Shown in pieces: positions 53,574 through 63,209 of a stretch of 64,000 nucleotides of DNA. The DNA comes from Microcoleus vaginatus HSN003 (GTDB lineage Bacteria > Cyanobacteriota > Cyanobacteriia > Cyanobacteriales > Microcoleaceae), in assembly GCF_022701255.1 (NCBI RefSeq), contig NZ_CP031705.1:5270001-5334000 (forward strand), given 5' to 3'. How positions within the stretch are numbered: position 1 is the first letter of the stretch; each line of letters starts with the position of its first letter. The notes beneath the pieces were generated by a model. It was not told the origin of the DNA, made no database searches, and saw nothing but the letters and a program-made list of their open reading frames with translations. The position numbers and the translations under genes are program-made.

Positions 53574-54575
53574 TTATCTAGAAGGAGATTTTTTCTCTGG
53601 TTCTGCTTGGTCGGAAGGAGATTTCTTAGAATTGGCTTTCTCTGAAGCTCTATTTTCAGAATTGGATTTTTTAGGAGTTGCTTTTTCCGAAGTTTCTTTG
53701 GGAGAATTGGATTTTTTAGGAGTTGCTTTTTCTGAAGGTGATTTTTCGGCGGGTGCGGGAGTTGGAGTTGGCACAGGGGGAGTTACTGCTGCTTCTTGAG
53801 CGTAAAGTAGATATTTCTGATACTCAATTACTTTTGCTTGAGCTAGTTGATGGTTGGGGCTAGAGACTGGTACTCTTCTCATTAATGAGACTGCTTCTTG
53901 CCAGCGATCGATAACTGTAGTCCAATCTTCCTTGGTTTTTGCCGCTCGCCCCAATTCTGCTGCTTTGAGTGCGCTGTTAACGGCTTCTCGAAAAGTATCT
54001 GGTGCAGTTGCTAAATCTACTGTTTCATCGGGATTATTCCCCGCAGTTGCTGTCGGCTCGTTTAAAATCTTACCGACAAATGCCGCCACCGCGATCGCCA
54101 ACATACCCGTCACCAGCCCGACTACAATGAAAGTCGATCGCAGCCGATTCTCAAATGCAACAAGTTCCGGCTGTTTCTCCTCCTCAATAATATTGTTCTC
54201 CATCTCTGTGCGATCGTCCATATTAGCAACAGCAGTATTTGGTACAGCTTCTCCTGCAAAGCTCTGTCGTTCAAAAGTGCTGTTCTCCAAACTAAAGTCT
54301 TGACTCCAAGCAGCAGCAATCTGACCGCTTTCTCGGCCCTCAACCTTCACTTTGCGAATCGAATCCGGCTGCAAATTCGTCAGCTCGGTGCGGACAAAAT
54401 CAACTAATGTATTTTCTCTGGGTACCTGCTCGGCCTCAAGAATTACATCCAAACAGTCGCCGTCGAGATTCGCGGAGGCGGTGATGCCTTCAGATTGCAA
54501 CTGGCTATTGAGCCAAGATGCGATCGCCTGCGGATTTCCCTGCTTGGCAAGTTCCTGAAAATTAACCTCTGTCAT
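53574..54575 (-). CDS. Single-pass membrane protein with Lys/Ser/Pro-rich repeat tail
   Basis: 333 residues from ATG 54575. The N-terminal 85 residues (MTEVNFQELAKQGNPQAIAS) form a small domain seen at the start of many cyanobacterial proteins. A membrane helix follows at about 150-170 (VVGLVTGMLAIAVAAFVGKI), then a helical TPR-like stretch (DRWQEAVSLMRRVPVSSPNH). The last 65 residues are repeats of SEKATPKKSNS. The frame could start 18 codons earlier, but the chosen ATG matches the domain start. Function unknown; the tail may bind nucleic acid or anionic polymer. Confidence 0.7.
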   Translation of the reverse strand: MTEVNFQELAKQGNPQAIASWLNSQLQSEGITASANLDGDCLDVILEAEQVPRENTLVDFVRTELTNLQPDSIRKVKVEGRESGQIAAAWSQDFSLENSTFERQSFAGEAVPNTAVANMDDRTEMENNIIEEEKQPELVAFENRLRSTFIVVGLVTGMLAIAVAAFVGKILNEPTATAGNNPDETVDLATAPDTFREAVNSALKAAELGRAAKTKEDWTTVIDRWQEAVSLMRRVPVSSPNHQLAQAKVIEYQKYLLYAQEAAVTPPVPTPTPAPAEKSPSEKATPKKSNSPKETSEKATPKKSNSENRASEKANSKKSPSDQAEPEKKSPSR

Positions 54576-55079
54576 AGCTGGACACCTGATAACGCAGAAG
54601 ATAGAAGGTAGAAGGAAGAAAAAATCCAAAAGTCAGAAAGAGTTTTTTGGAGTTGAAAACACAATAACTGAAATTCAACAAATAGTATAATGTATCGTGG
54701 CAAATCCCAGCCCAAAGATGCAAATTATCACTCGCGCTAGCCCTGGCATCCCTTGGGAAAAGACTTCAGTCGTTTCTGCGAACCGAACTCTGGTTTGCAG
54801 GACAGCCAAAAATCCTCTCGCTAAGTCGCCAAATACCCTTGCTTCAAGCTGGTAATTGATACCGGGGGCGCAACATCAGATACTGCAACGGCATTAAGTT
54901 GAACCGCAAGCAGCGTCCCTAAAACCGACATCCGGCTCAAAAAAGCCTCGATCGCGCGGATGCCAGATGGGACATTTTAGATGAAAAATTTGTGCGATCG
55001 CAGTGCCATCGGCGGACAGCGAGTGATATCATCAGTTAGTCAATATTCAAGTTTTTATAGCAAATAACTCGATCGTACA
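54576..55079. other. 504-bp intergenic region
   Basis: Between divergent genes. I see no gene, RNA or clear repeat; glmU promoter is expected near 55020-55060. Confidence 0.45.
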
Positions 55080-56468
55080 ATGGTAGCAATAGCAATTTTA
55101 GCTGCTGGACGCGGCACGCGCATGAAATCTGACTTGCCCAAAGTTCTACACGAATTGGGCGGTCGATCGCTGGTTGAGCGAGTCCTGCAAAGTTGTCAAG
55201 AAATTCAAATTACCAGGCGACTTGTCATCGTCGGTTATCGAGGCGAACTCGTTAAAGAATCTCTGATGAGAGGTCAAGAAATATCAGGGAAAAATCCTCA
55301 ATCTCCTCCCCTAGAATTTGTCGAACAAACCGAACAATTGGGAACAGGTCACGCCATTCAACAATTGCTGCCTCACTTAGAGGGGTTTCAAGGAGATTTG
55401 CTGGTCTTAAATGGGGATGTACCTTTGCTGAGGGCAGAAACTATCAGACAATTGATGGCAATTCACAAACAGCACCAAAACTCTGCTACTTTATTGACAG
55501 CTAATTTGCCTAATCCTCAAGGGTACGGGCGAGTATTTACCGACAGTCAAAACTTAGTCCAGCAAATTGTCGAAGACCGCGATTGCACACAAGCTCAAAA
55601 GCAAAATCACCGAATCAATGCAGGTGTTTACTGCTTTCACTGGCCGGATTTAGAGAAAATTTTGCCAGAATTGAAGGCAGATAATGACCAAAAAGAATAT
55701 TACCTAACTGATACGGTAAATTTCCTCAATCCGGTGATGGCGGTGGATGTGGAAGATTATCAAGAAATATTGGGAATTAACGATCGCAAACATTTAGCCA
55801 CAGCTTGCGATATTTTGCAAACGCGGGTAAAGGACAAATGGATGACGGCGGGAGTCACGCTGCTCGATCCCAACAGCATTACGATCGACGATACCGTGGA
55901 GTTGCAGCCGGATGTGGTAATTGAACCGCAAACTCACTTGCGGGGAAATACTTCGATCGCCTCTGGGAGTCGCATAGGCCCCGGCAGTTTGATCGAAAAC
56001 AGTCAGATTGCAGAAAATGTGACTGTGCTTTATTCGGTAGTTTCTGACAGTATGGTTGCTGAAAATTCCCGAATTGGCCCTTACGCCCACTTGCGGGGAC
56101 ACGCAGAAATTGGGGCAAACTGCCGCGTCGGCAATTTTGTAGAATTGAAAAATACTCAAATCGGCGATCGAACTAATGTTGCTCACTTGTCTTATCTAGG
56201 CGACTCGACTTTGGGAGAAAAAGTCAACATCGGTGCTGGGACAATTACGGCAAATTATGATGGAAAAAACAAGCACAAAACTCAAATAGGCGATCGGAGT
56301 AAAACGGGTTCTAACAGCGTGCTGGTTGCACCGATAACTTTGGGAGAAGATGTTACTGTAGCGGCGGGTTCTGTGGTGACAGAAGATGTACCGAATGATT
56401 GTTTAGTAGTTGCCCGTTCCCGGCAAGTTGTCAAGCCAGGCTGGAAGTTGAAAGAACCAAAAAAGTGA
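55080..56468 (+). CDS. glmU: Bifunctional UDP-GlcNAc pyrophosphorylase / glucosamine-1-phosphate acetyltransferase
   Basis: Makes UDP-GlcNAc for peptidoglycan and LPS. 462 residues. The N-terminal uridylyltransferase has LAAGRGTRMKSDLPKVLHEL (from residue 7) and EQLGTGHAIQ. The C-terminal left-handed beta-helix acetyltransferase has NFVELKNTQIGDRTNVAHLS and GAGTITANYDGKNKHKT with catalytic-site residues. Length and order are standard. ATG at 55080; single gene. Confidence 0.97.
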   Translation: MVAIAILAAGRGTRMKSDLPKVLHELGGRSLVERVLQSCQEIQITRRLVIVGYRGELVKESLMRGQEISGKNPQSPPLEFVEQTEQLGTGHAIQQLLPHLEGFQGDLLVLNGDVPLLRAETIRQLMAIHKQHQNSATLLTANLPNPQGYGRVFTDSQNLVQQIVEDRDCTQAQKQNHRINAGVYCFHWPDLEKILPELKADNDQKEYYLTDTVNFLNPVMAVDVEDYQEILGINDRKHLATACDILQTRVKDKWMTAGVTLLDPNSITIDDTVELQPDVVIEPQTHLRGNTSIASGSRIGPGSLIENSQIAENVTVLYSVVSDSMVAENSRIGPYAHLRGHAEIGANCRVGNFVELKNTQIGDRTNVAHLSYLGDSTLGEKVNIGAGTITANYDGKNKHKTQIGDRSKTGSNSVLVAPITLGEDVTVAAGSVVTEDVPNDCLVVARSRQVVKPGWKLKEPKK

Positions 56469-56530
56469 ACGATTGTTAACTTTTTAGATGATGAGTTTCC
56501 ACCCGATCGCGAGTTTCGCACTGGATACCA

Positions 56531-56600
56531 AAGAAACCGGGTTTTTATAACGGGAGCGATGGCGCACTCGGGTGAAATTGGGGTGGAAAACCCGGTTTCT
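56531..56600. repeat. Facing AAACCGGGTTT repeats after glmU
   Basis: AAGAAACCGGGTTTT (from 56531) pairs with AAAACCCGGTTTCT (56587-56600) across a 41-base loop. Same words as in the glgB terminator. Could end glmU transcription. Confidence 0.6.
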
Positions 56601-56653
56601 GCGTAAGTCGGCAAGCTTGAGAAATCGGGTTTTGGGCGATCAGCTATTTTGTC

Positions 56654-57397
56654 TTATTTTTGGGCGTTCAGATAGTGGTTAATCGCTTTGGCAATTTTTT
56701 CTTGCTGGTAGAGGTTCATAGTGTTGGGCATGGATATGCGAGATCCTCCACCAACTAACAGTCTGACTTGGTACCAAGTGTCATTTTGCAGATCTTTGGT
56801 TCGATCGACTTCCACGCCATAAATCTCGCACAGAGAGTATTCAATTACTTTCCGTGCCCACAAACCCCGCTGTTCAACAGTCAAGGTGTTTAAAGTTCCA
56901 TCGAAGCTGTAGGTTTCATTATTTCTCAAGACGATCACTGCGGCTGCTGCGAGCAAAAATATGCCTCCTGTCCATCCCAACCAGCGATCTTCTTGACTTA
57001 AGCGCAGCAATCGATCTTTTGCATTTTTAACATAAAAATTGATGTCCGAAGCAACAGCGTCTTGGGTTCCCCAATTAGTGGAGTTAGCAGTGAAAGGAAC
57101 ATAGCCAACAGAAGTCAAAAGTAGAACTCTGGTTTTATAGCCGCATCTTTGAACTTTAGCTCCCCGCAAAGAAGCCAGCTCAATTTCTTGGGTGTTTGAG
57201 CCCAGTAAATTCGATCGCACCAACTGGCAACTGCCTTGTTTTGCCTGCAATCGCTGGCAGATCAGGGTTGCTTTATGATAATCAAAAGCCAGCCCGAACA
57301 CTCCAAAGGCCAGGAATAAACAACTAGGCAACCAAAAATCAAATATGCTTTGAGTCTGAATTATTAATTCACTGGCTGTTTGCTTGATTATTTTCAT
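56654..57397 (-). CDS. Membrane protein of unknown function, paralogue 1
   Basis: 247 residues with an N-terminal membrane pair (FWLPSCLFLAFGVFGLAFDY) and another near 150-170 (GWTGGIFLLAAAAVIVLRNN). Soluble parts contain NTLTVEQRGLWARKVIEYSL, resembling a bacterial PH-like strand pattern. Starts MKIIKQTASELIIQTQSIFD, the same opening as the protein encoded at 57783. Not recognised as a named family. ATG at 57397. Confidence 0.65.
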   Translation of the reverse strand: MKIIKQTASELIIQTQSIFDFWLPSCLFLAFGVFGLAFDYHKATLICQRLQAKQGSCQLVRSNLLGSNTQEIELASLRGAKVQRCGYKTRVLLLTSVGYVPFTANSTNWGTQDAVASDINFYVKNAKDRLLRLSQEDRWLGWTGGIFLLAAAAVIVLRNNETYSFDGTLNTLTVEQRGLWARKVIEYSLCEIYGVEVDRTKDLQNDTWYQVRLLVGGGSRISMPNTMNLYQQEKIAKAINHYLNAQK

Positions 57398-57782
57398 TTA
57401 TCTCGCCCTTACATTCCCAAAAGGATGTTACAGATCGCCTTGCTAATCCCGATCAGCCGAATTGTTAACTTATATATTATTTGAAGTCGTCCTCTGCCAT
57501 GACCCTTTTTGTTTTGGTAAAAGGTTAGCACTAGAATTTCGCACTGACAACAAATGTCGCGAGTTTACCTGCCGCTTAGTTTAAGATAGCTTTCCATGAT
57601 TTAAAATACATGAATCTTAAAAATATATTAATTATGTTATGGGAATGAAACGTTAGCTTCGTGCTCCGTAGGAAAGTAATCACCTAGGTGAGGACAGGTT
57701 TACATTTTGTTACATTATCAGGTTTATGTGCGCCTCCTTAATTATCGTTAGTTATTAATTTGGGGGATTCCCTACAGGATAG
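57398..57782. other. 385-bp intergenic region
   Basis: AT-rich, no gene or strong repeat seen. Confidence 0.45.
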
Positions 57783-58271
57783 CTACGATTCACGGACTTG
57801 CAGGGCAAATACATTGCTAAGGGTGCGATTATCCCTAATCGAGATATAGCTGCGAATCAAGTCAGCCATTTTGTATTGTTCTGTTAGTGAATAGCTTCTT
57901 AAACAGATGATATCGCCCCCGAACATCCACAAATCAACATAATAGCTACTATTTCCCTCGCTATCTCCCACTTCCTCTAATTCCACCGCAGAAATCTCGT
58001 GAGTCGAGCATTCGGCAACATCATGAAGCCACACACCCCGCCGTTTAATGGTCATTTTGCTAAAAGTTTTATCAAAAATGTATGTTTCCTCTATCGCGCC
58101 GTCCAACAAAGACAGTGAGAACAACAGAAATATGCCTCCCCCTATCCAATTTGAAGCTAAAATAATCTGCAATAGTCCAATCACGATGAAGGGAGAAATT
58201 AATAGCCAAACATCCCAGACGCTAGAAGTTTGAATTGTTAGTTCATTCGGTGTTTGCTTGAGAATTTTCAT
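57783..58271 (-). CDS. Membrane protein of unknown function, paralogue 2
   Basis: 162 residues from ATG 58271 (MKILKQTPNELTIQTSSVWD). The start was chosen to match its paralogue; the frame is open nine codons further. Two membrane segments (LLISPFIVIGLLQIILASNW and GGGIFLLFSLSLLDG), then TFSKMTIKRRGVWLHDVAEC, aligned with the same strand set in paralogue 1 but lacking its first 70-residue loop. Unknown role. Next to the IS-interrupted TPR gene. Confidence 0.65.
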   Translation of the reverse strand: MKILKQTPNELTIQTSSVWDVWLLISPFIVIGLLQIILASNWIGGGIFLLFSLSLLDGAIEETYIFDKTFSKMTIKRRGVWLHDVAECSTHEISAVELEEVGDSEGNSSYYVDLWMFGGDIICLRSYSLTEQYKMADLIRSYISIRDNRTLSNVFALQVRES

Positions 58272-58476
58272 CAGTTTATTTTGGGATATTAAAAACAAGG
58301 TGAATTACTGATACTGCCGCTGTCCCAAATTTTTCAGGCACGGCTTATTTGACACTGCTTTGGACGATCGCACTTTTGGTGTTGTAAACAGCCTTGACAG
58401 CATAAGCATCGCCCGGACGTAGCTGTAAAGCTCTGTTAAAATTGATTAAAGCCGTTTGATAGTCTCCCTGTCCGTA

Positions 58477-59653
58477 TAGCAATCCTAAATGATTTTCTAT
58501 ATCTAGAGCAATCCTAAATGATTTTCTGTGTGTAAGTATATTGACGTATTTTGGGGAAATCAAATTTATGTTCGTTAGTAAAAAACTCAAACAGAAACTT
58601 GACAATCTTAAAAGACCTACATAAATACCAATACTTTCTTAAAAAGTTTTTAGCTTGTAACCAAATATCTTCAACGGGGTTCTGTTGGGGAGCATTGGGA
58701 GCAAATAAAATACAAGTAATTGACCAATTAGCAGGTTCTTTGGCAGCATTGAGTTCTAATAAAAAGTCTCTAAATTCTCCATATTTATGATAACTAGCTC
58801 CATCCCAAATCAAGATAATCTTGCGATTTTTATATTTATCTTGTAAGTATTTTATGAATTTAACTGTTGATTTTCCATCACCAGATGGATGGCTCTGAAC
58901 ATGGAATTCTTTGCTTTGATAATTGAGTGCGCCAAAATAAGTTTGTCTATCTTTTTCATTGGTAATTGGGACTTCAATTCGGATTTGGGATTGACCCCAA
59001 ACATAACCAGTCAGATCACCATGAAGTAGATGACATTCATCTAAAAACAATACTATTATTTCCCCAGACTCTATACCAGCCTTGTTTTTAAATAAAATAT
59101 CGTTAATTTCTTCCGTCTTTTTTTTTACCAGTTCTTTATCAAATTTAGGATTAATTTTTTGAGTTTTTTTCCAACTAATTTTCGCCCGGTCAAAAAGTTC
59201 ATAGTAACTCTGTTTTGATTTATATATCACACCAAATTCTTGTTCTAAATAAGTAACTAGCTCATCTAAATTCCAATATTCTTTATTTCTTAACCACTCG
59301 ATTACTTCAGTATTTTGTAGAGCTGTTAAATACCCTTTTGAGCCTTTATGTCCTAGTTTGATTCCGGCGATGCCTTTGGTTTTAAATTGTTTTTTCCAAT
59401 AACCAATAAAAAAATTACTTACACCTAAAATTTTGCTGATCTCATGGTAGATATTACCTGAGAGCGCCATCCTTACAGCTATTGCTCGTTTTAGTTCTCT
59501 GGCATCTATATCGCTTTTAATGAAAGATTCTAAACAATCTATTTCTTTTTGCCTATCTTTTTGTTGCAGTTGTAAGTTATTCATTTTTTTATGGTCACGA
59601 TCGAGTATTGCATATAATTGTATCACAATCATGATAATGATTTAGGATTGCTA
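58477..59653 (-). mobile_element. IS630-family insertion sequence
   Basis: 1177 bp, ends TAGCAATCCTAAATGATT and (inverted) TAGCAATCCTAAATCATT, flanked by a TA target duplication (58475-58476 and 59654-59655). The left end is partly doubled: GCAATCCTAAATGATTTTCT occurs at 58479 and again near 58507. Contains one transposase gene with all parts. Confidence 0.88.
58514..59584 (-). CDS. IS630-family transposase
   Basis: 356 residues from ATG 59584 (an ATG 16 codons earlier lies at the element end). Helix-turn-helix front (YHEISKILGVSNFFIGYWKK), then the DDE_3 catalytic core: IIVLFLDECHLLHG (first Asp), IILIWDGASYHKYGEF (second Asp), FAPNAPQQNPVEDIWLQAK (Glu). Stop codon lies within the terminal repeat. 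All catalytic residues are present, so the element may be active. Confidence 0.9.
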   Translation of the reverse strand: MNNLQLQQKDRQKEIDCLESFIKSDIDARELKRAIAVRMALSGNIYHEISKILGVSNFFIGYWKKQFKTKGIAGIKLGHKGSKGYLTALQNTEVIEWLRNKEYWNLDELVTYLEQEFGVIYKSKQSYYELFDRAKISWKKTQKINPKFDKELVKKKTEEINDILFKNKAGIESGEIIVLFLDECHLLHGDLTGYVWGQSQIRIEVPITNEKDRQTYFGALNYQSKEFHVQSHPSGDGKSTVKFIKYLQDKYKNRKIILIWDGASYHKYGEFRDFLLELNAAKEPANWSITCILFAPNAPQQNPVEDIWLQAKNFLRKYWYLCRSFKIVKFLFEFFTNEHKFDFPKIRQYTYTQKII

Positions 59654-60307
59654 TAGTAGGTATAGCCGAGTTTCATCGATTGTTTGAAGTCATCTTTTGG
59701 AGCAGCAAAAGGTGCTGCGGAAGCAGGAGATGACTCGAAAGCAGGAGATAACTCTTGATAGGGTGATGGAGAAGTGTTGAAATCAGAAGGAAAAGAAGAC
59801 GGTGATTGCTCGTTATACTCCTGCTCTAAATTAGGCGGCGAGTCAGAGGTTTTTACAAAATTTTTGCCATAAAATACTGAAGCAGTCATGCCTCCCAATA
59901 AAAACATTAGCAATCCTGCACATTGAATTAAGAAGGTTTTTCTGATTTTTTTATTGCTCCAATTTTTGATATAAAAAACCAAGGAGGCGAATGGGACAAG
60001 CCAGTAAAGCACTCCCCAAATAGTTTCCTCTCCAAAAGCTTGAACTAATCCCCAAAAATAGCCAACAAGACTTAAAACTAAACCTAGGATGAAAAATAAG
60101 CCGATCGCAATTCCAGGCATTTTGTATTTCTCCGATTGATGTATAGTTATTTTGCAAACTGTAAAGGAGCGGATTTTCTACCTGAAACTCATTCCCCTGT
60201 TTGCTGTGTTAAAAATAGATTAGCGGTGAAAACAGTTCGATCGCGCACAGCGAATGTTAGGATTTTGGTTAGGATTTTGACTAGGAACTCGATCGCGACT
60301 GCCGCAA

Positions 60308-61558
60308 ATGATACCCTCTACCCTCGATCGACCAGAAGAACCATTTGCACGGGCAAGCAACGGCTGGGACATCCAAAAGCTTTATACCGACTTGGCAAAT
60401 GCCAAACAACAATTCGCCCCCCACACCAGAAGAGGGCTGACACCCGTAGAAAAGCGGCATCTCTGTGGCTTGTTGTGCGGCTACAGCCCAGCGGAAATTG
60501 CGGTTTTTCTCAACAAACAAATCAAAGGTGTCGAAGTTGATTTGTCAAAAACTTTGTACCGATACATAGAATTATTGACAAATCGACCCCGAAATGCCCT
60601 CAAAAATTGGAGAGATGCGATCGACTGGCTGGAAATAGCGGGATATAAAACGCAGCCAAAAACCTCAACCGGCGCCATCTTAAAAGCTACTCTTCACCAT
60701 TCAGACAGGATTTTGTCTGCAGCTATCAGTCCGGACGGACAATTCCTCGCAACGGGCTCAGAGGACAGTACAGTGAAAATTTGGAGTTTGCACAGCGGGG
60801 AACTGCGGCAGACGATTTTCGGACATTCAACAGCCGTGTTGCTAGTGGCTTTCAGTCCCGCCAGCAAAACCCTGCTGACAGGATCGCGCGCGGGCACAGT
60901 CAAACTCTGGAACCTGCAAAACGGCGAACTGCTGAAGCGTTTGGCAGACGTACACCGCCACGAATCTGTCGCCGTCAGCCCCGACTGGCAAATTTTGGCG
61001 ATCGGCACCACCCGCGGCACAATCAAGCTTCTGCACCTCAACAGCGGCCAACTGCTGCAAGTTTTAGAAGGCTATCAAGGGGATGACATTAGTGCGATCG
61101 CCCTGAGTCCCAACGGCAGAATGCTAGTAGCCAGCGGCCTCAATGCAGCCAGCGGTTTCTGTCGCGCCACAGTCACTTAGTGGGAATTGCCGGGAGGCGA
61201 AGTGAGACGAACATTTGGCAGCGAAAATTATGTAGCGATTTCTTCCGATAGCCAAATTCTTGTCAATCATGGCGGCAAAACTATCAAGCTGTGGAATTTG
61301 CAAACAGGCGAATTATTGCATTCGCTGCATACAGGAATTCGCATCACTTCCGCCGCCGCAATTAGCCCTGATGGGAAATACTTGGCAGTGGGGTGTTTTG
61401 ACGGTACTGTTAGACTTTGGAATCTTCGCGGCGAATTGCTGCACACTTTAGATGGACATTCTAGCCCTGTGTCTGCGGTGGCGATCGGGCTTTTGGGCGA
61501 AACTCTGGTCAGCGGCGGGGAGAATGGTACTGTTAAACTTTGGCAACTGCGGATTTAA
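60308..61558 (+). pseudogene. WD40-repeat protein gene with one in-frame amber codon
   Basis: 417 codons. The N-terminal domain (LTPVEKRHLCGLLCGYSPAE) is of the type found before WD40 or NACHT modules in cyanobacterial signalling proteins. At least six WD40 blades follow (ISPDGQFLATGSEDSTVKIW and so on). TAG at 61178-61180 interrupts at the end of a blade (ATVT-stop-WELPGGE); both sides stay in the same frame. A single-base change, or a sequence error, would explain it. Without readthrough the product ends after 290 residues with an incomplete propeller. Confidence 0.8.
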
Positions 61559-61633
61559 GATTAGAGAGGTTAGGGGCGATGATTAAATTATTGCAGTATA
61601 ATTGATTTAAGGTTTTTTAGAGGAACCCAGACA

Positions 61634-61807
61634 ATGCAACTGCCAGAAGAAAGAAATCGTGCATTGAAACAGAAGCTTCTGGCAGAACTAAAACAGAAAA
61701 TTGCTAGTGGCACCGAGCAAATTGCTCAGGGAAAAGTAACTGATGGTGAATTAATTTTTACCAGATTGCAGGAAAAAATTCGCTCGATTTCTGAGTCTAA
61801 GGAATAA
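61634..61807 (+). CDS. Orphan ParD-like antitoxin C-terminal domain
   Basis: 57 residues, MQLPEERNRALKQKLLAELK then KIASGTEQIAQGKVTDGELI and FTRLQEKIRS. The pattern GxxQIxxGxVxDGExxFxxL is the toxin-binding part of ParD-type antitoxins, here without the ribbon-helix-helix front. No ParE toxin follows: the next sequence is a palindrome and a decayed IS630. It could be a short stand-alone antitoxin or a leftover. Confidence 0.5.
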   Translation: MQLPEERNRALKQKLLAELKQKIASGTEQIAQGKVTDGELIFTRLQEKIRSISESKE

Positions 61808-61871
61808 AAAATGAGGACACGGCATGGCCGTTTCCTACCCCAAAATAATCAATCTTCCTCGCTCGGATATA

Positions 61872-63047
61872 CTCCCTTCCCGCTGTCAGATTATAGAATC
61901 AGGTTGTAGATCTGCTGAATTGTCTTTGCGATTTGACTTTGTGTCGGCAATTGTTCCGTTTCAAATAATTCTTTTATTCGTTTTTCTACCTCTTCTATGC
62001 TCGTTCCCACTGGCAAATGGTGTAGTAGCCTCACTCTTAGTAAATGAATTTGATATTCTGCTAGATTGAAGTTCGGTGAGTATGTTGGTGTATAAATTAA
62101 CTCTACTGTGATCTTTTCCTCTATCTCTAATGCTATTTGATCAGCTATTAAATATTTCTTCATCTTCTTTCTCTAGGTCGAATTATTATCCAACAATATT
62201 TTTATATGATGCGCTTTTTGTTTGATACTTTCTTGGGACAATTCTCCTATATATAATGCTATATCTTCTGTTTGTCCTGTGGGTGATAGCCTGACAAACT
62301 CCTTTACATAGCATCTATCGCTAATAGTCCATTCAGCTTCTCTCTTTTTTTCCCTTCATTTGATGCCACTTCTGGTCGCGTATTTTTTTCTGCCCATCCA
62401 TAGTATAGGCTTGGTCGATTCGTGACTGCAAATTCATCAAAAAATACTATTTTCTCCCCACTCTTTATCTCTGCTTTTTTTTTAGGACTTCCACAAACTC
62501 CTTCTGTTTCCCTGGCAATGCCTTTGCCTAATCTCGATGCGCTTTTTGATGAGATATATTTAGAGCGGCTAAAATTTCAGAGATTATCGACGTTTTTAGC
62601 TCTACTTTCCACCGTTGCTTTATTACCGCCGCCCTGATTTTTCCTTTCCAAATTTCTCTGTCTATCCCATACTTTGTTGGTTTCTCCTCTAAAATCATTC
62701 TCTTTAATTCTTGCCGTTTTTCTTGCTCCAGTCTTGATTTTACCTGGTGCTTGATTGGTTGGACTCTTCCCTCTAACCGGATTTCTAAGTACGTTTTGAC
62801 CCATCTTGCCAATGTTATATCTGTGCAGCCTAATAGCTTCGTCACTTGTGCACGACTTTTTCCTTCACTTAGATGCCTAATTGCCGATAACCTTTGCCTG
62901 ATATAGGATTGCTGATTCTTGTAGTACAGTCGTGGCCACTGCTTTTTCTCTAGGCTTACCAACCGCAATTGTTGGCTCAGATTCATTTCTCTTACTCCCT
63001 TTTTTTCTCATTTTACCTCTATCTATATTCTTTGGGCGGGAAGGGAG
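61872..63047 (-). mobile_element. Decayed IS630-family element
   Basis: 1176 bp with terminal repeats CTCCCTTCCCGC and GCGGGAAGGGAG and flanking TA (61870-61871, 63048-63049). Different from the element at 58477. It lies between two diverged GGACACGGCA palindromes (about 61812 and 63068). Confidence 0.82.
61891..62986 (-). pseudogene. Frameshifted IS630 transposase
   Basis: Front part 62986 to 62528 (ATG; helix-turn-helix, LLGCTDITLARWVKTYLE). The middle continues in a second frame (KIVFFDEFAVTNRPSLYYGW, with first catalytic Asp). The last part, 62163 to 61891, has YTPTYSPNFNLAEYQIHLLR with the final Glu. At least two frame changes, one near a run of nine T (62470s). Not functional unless frameshifting is programmed. 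Confidence 0.8.
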
Positions 63048-63154
63048 TAAGCATCGCCCGATTAATTGTAGGTAAACGGCACCGCGTCGTGTCCTGAGTG
63101 TGGATAATATCAATTCTGATGCCAGCGGATTTGATATAAAGCTAACGACATCGA

Positions 63155-63185
63155 GATCCCCGACTTCTTGGAAAAGTCGGGGATC
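63155..63185. repeat. GATCCCCGACTT inverted repeat
   Basis: Perfect 12-bp arms GATCCCCGACTT / AAGTCGGGGATC, 7-base loop, just downstream of the leftward asparaginase gene. A familiar cyanobacterial dispersed hairpin; may double as terminator. Confidence 0.7.
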
Positions 63186-63209
63186 GAAATCACCGATCCA
63201 GAAGTCTTT

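Larger units (their letters stand above)
58345..60120 (-). pseudogene. Membrane/TPR protein gene interrupted by an IS630 element
   Basis: Right part (60120 to 59656): three membrane segments (IGLFFILGLVLSLVGYFWGL...) and a Ser/Pro-rich linker to KQSMKLGYTY. Left part (58474 to 58345): a TPR unit GQGDYQTALINFNRALQLRP and the C-terminus. Removing 58477-59653 plus one TA restores one frame of 198 residues through YTYYGQGDYQ without any other change. This shows the gene was intact before insertion. The right part could still produce a shortened membrane protein. Confidence 0.85.
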
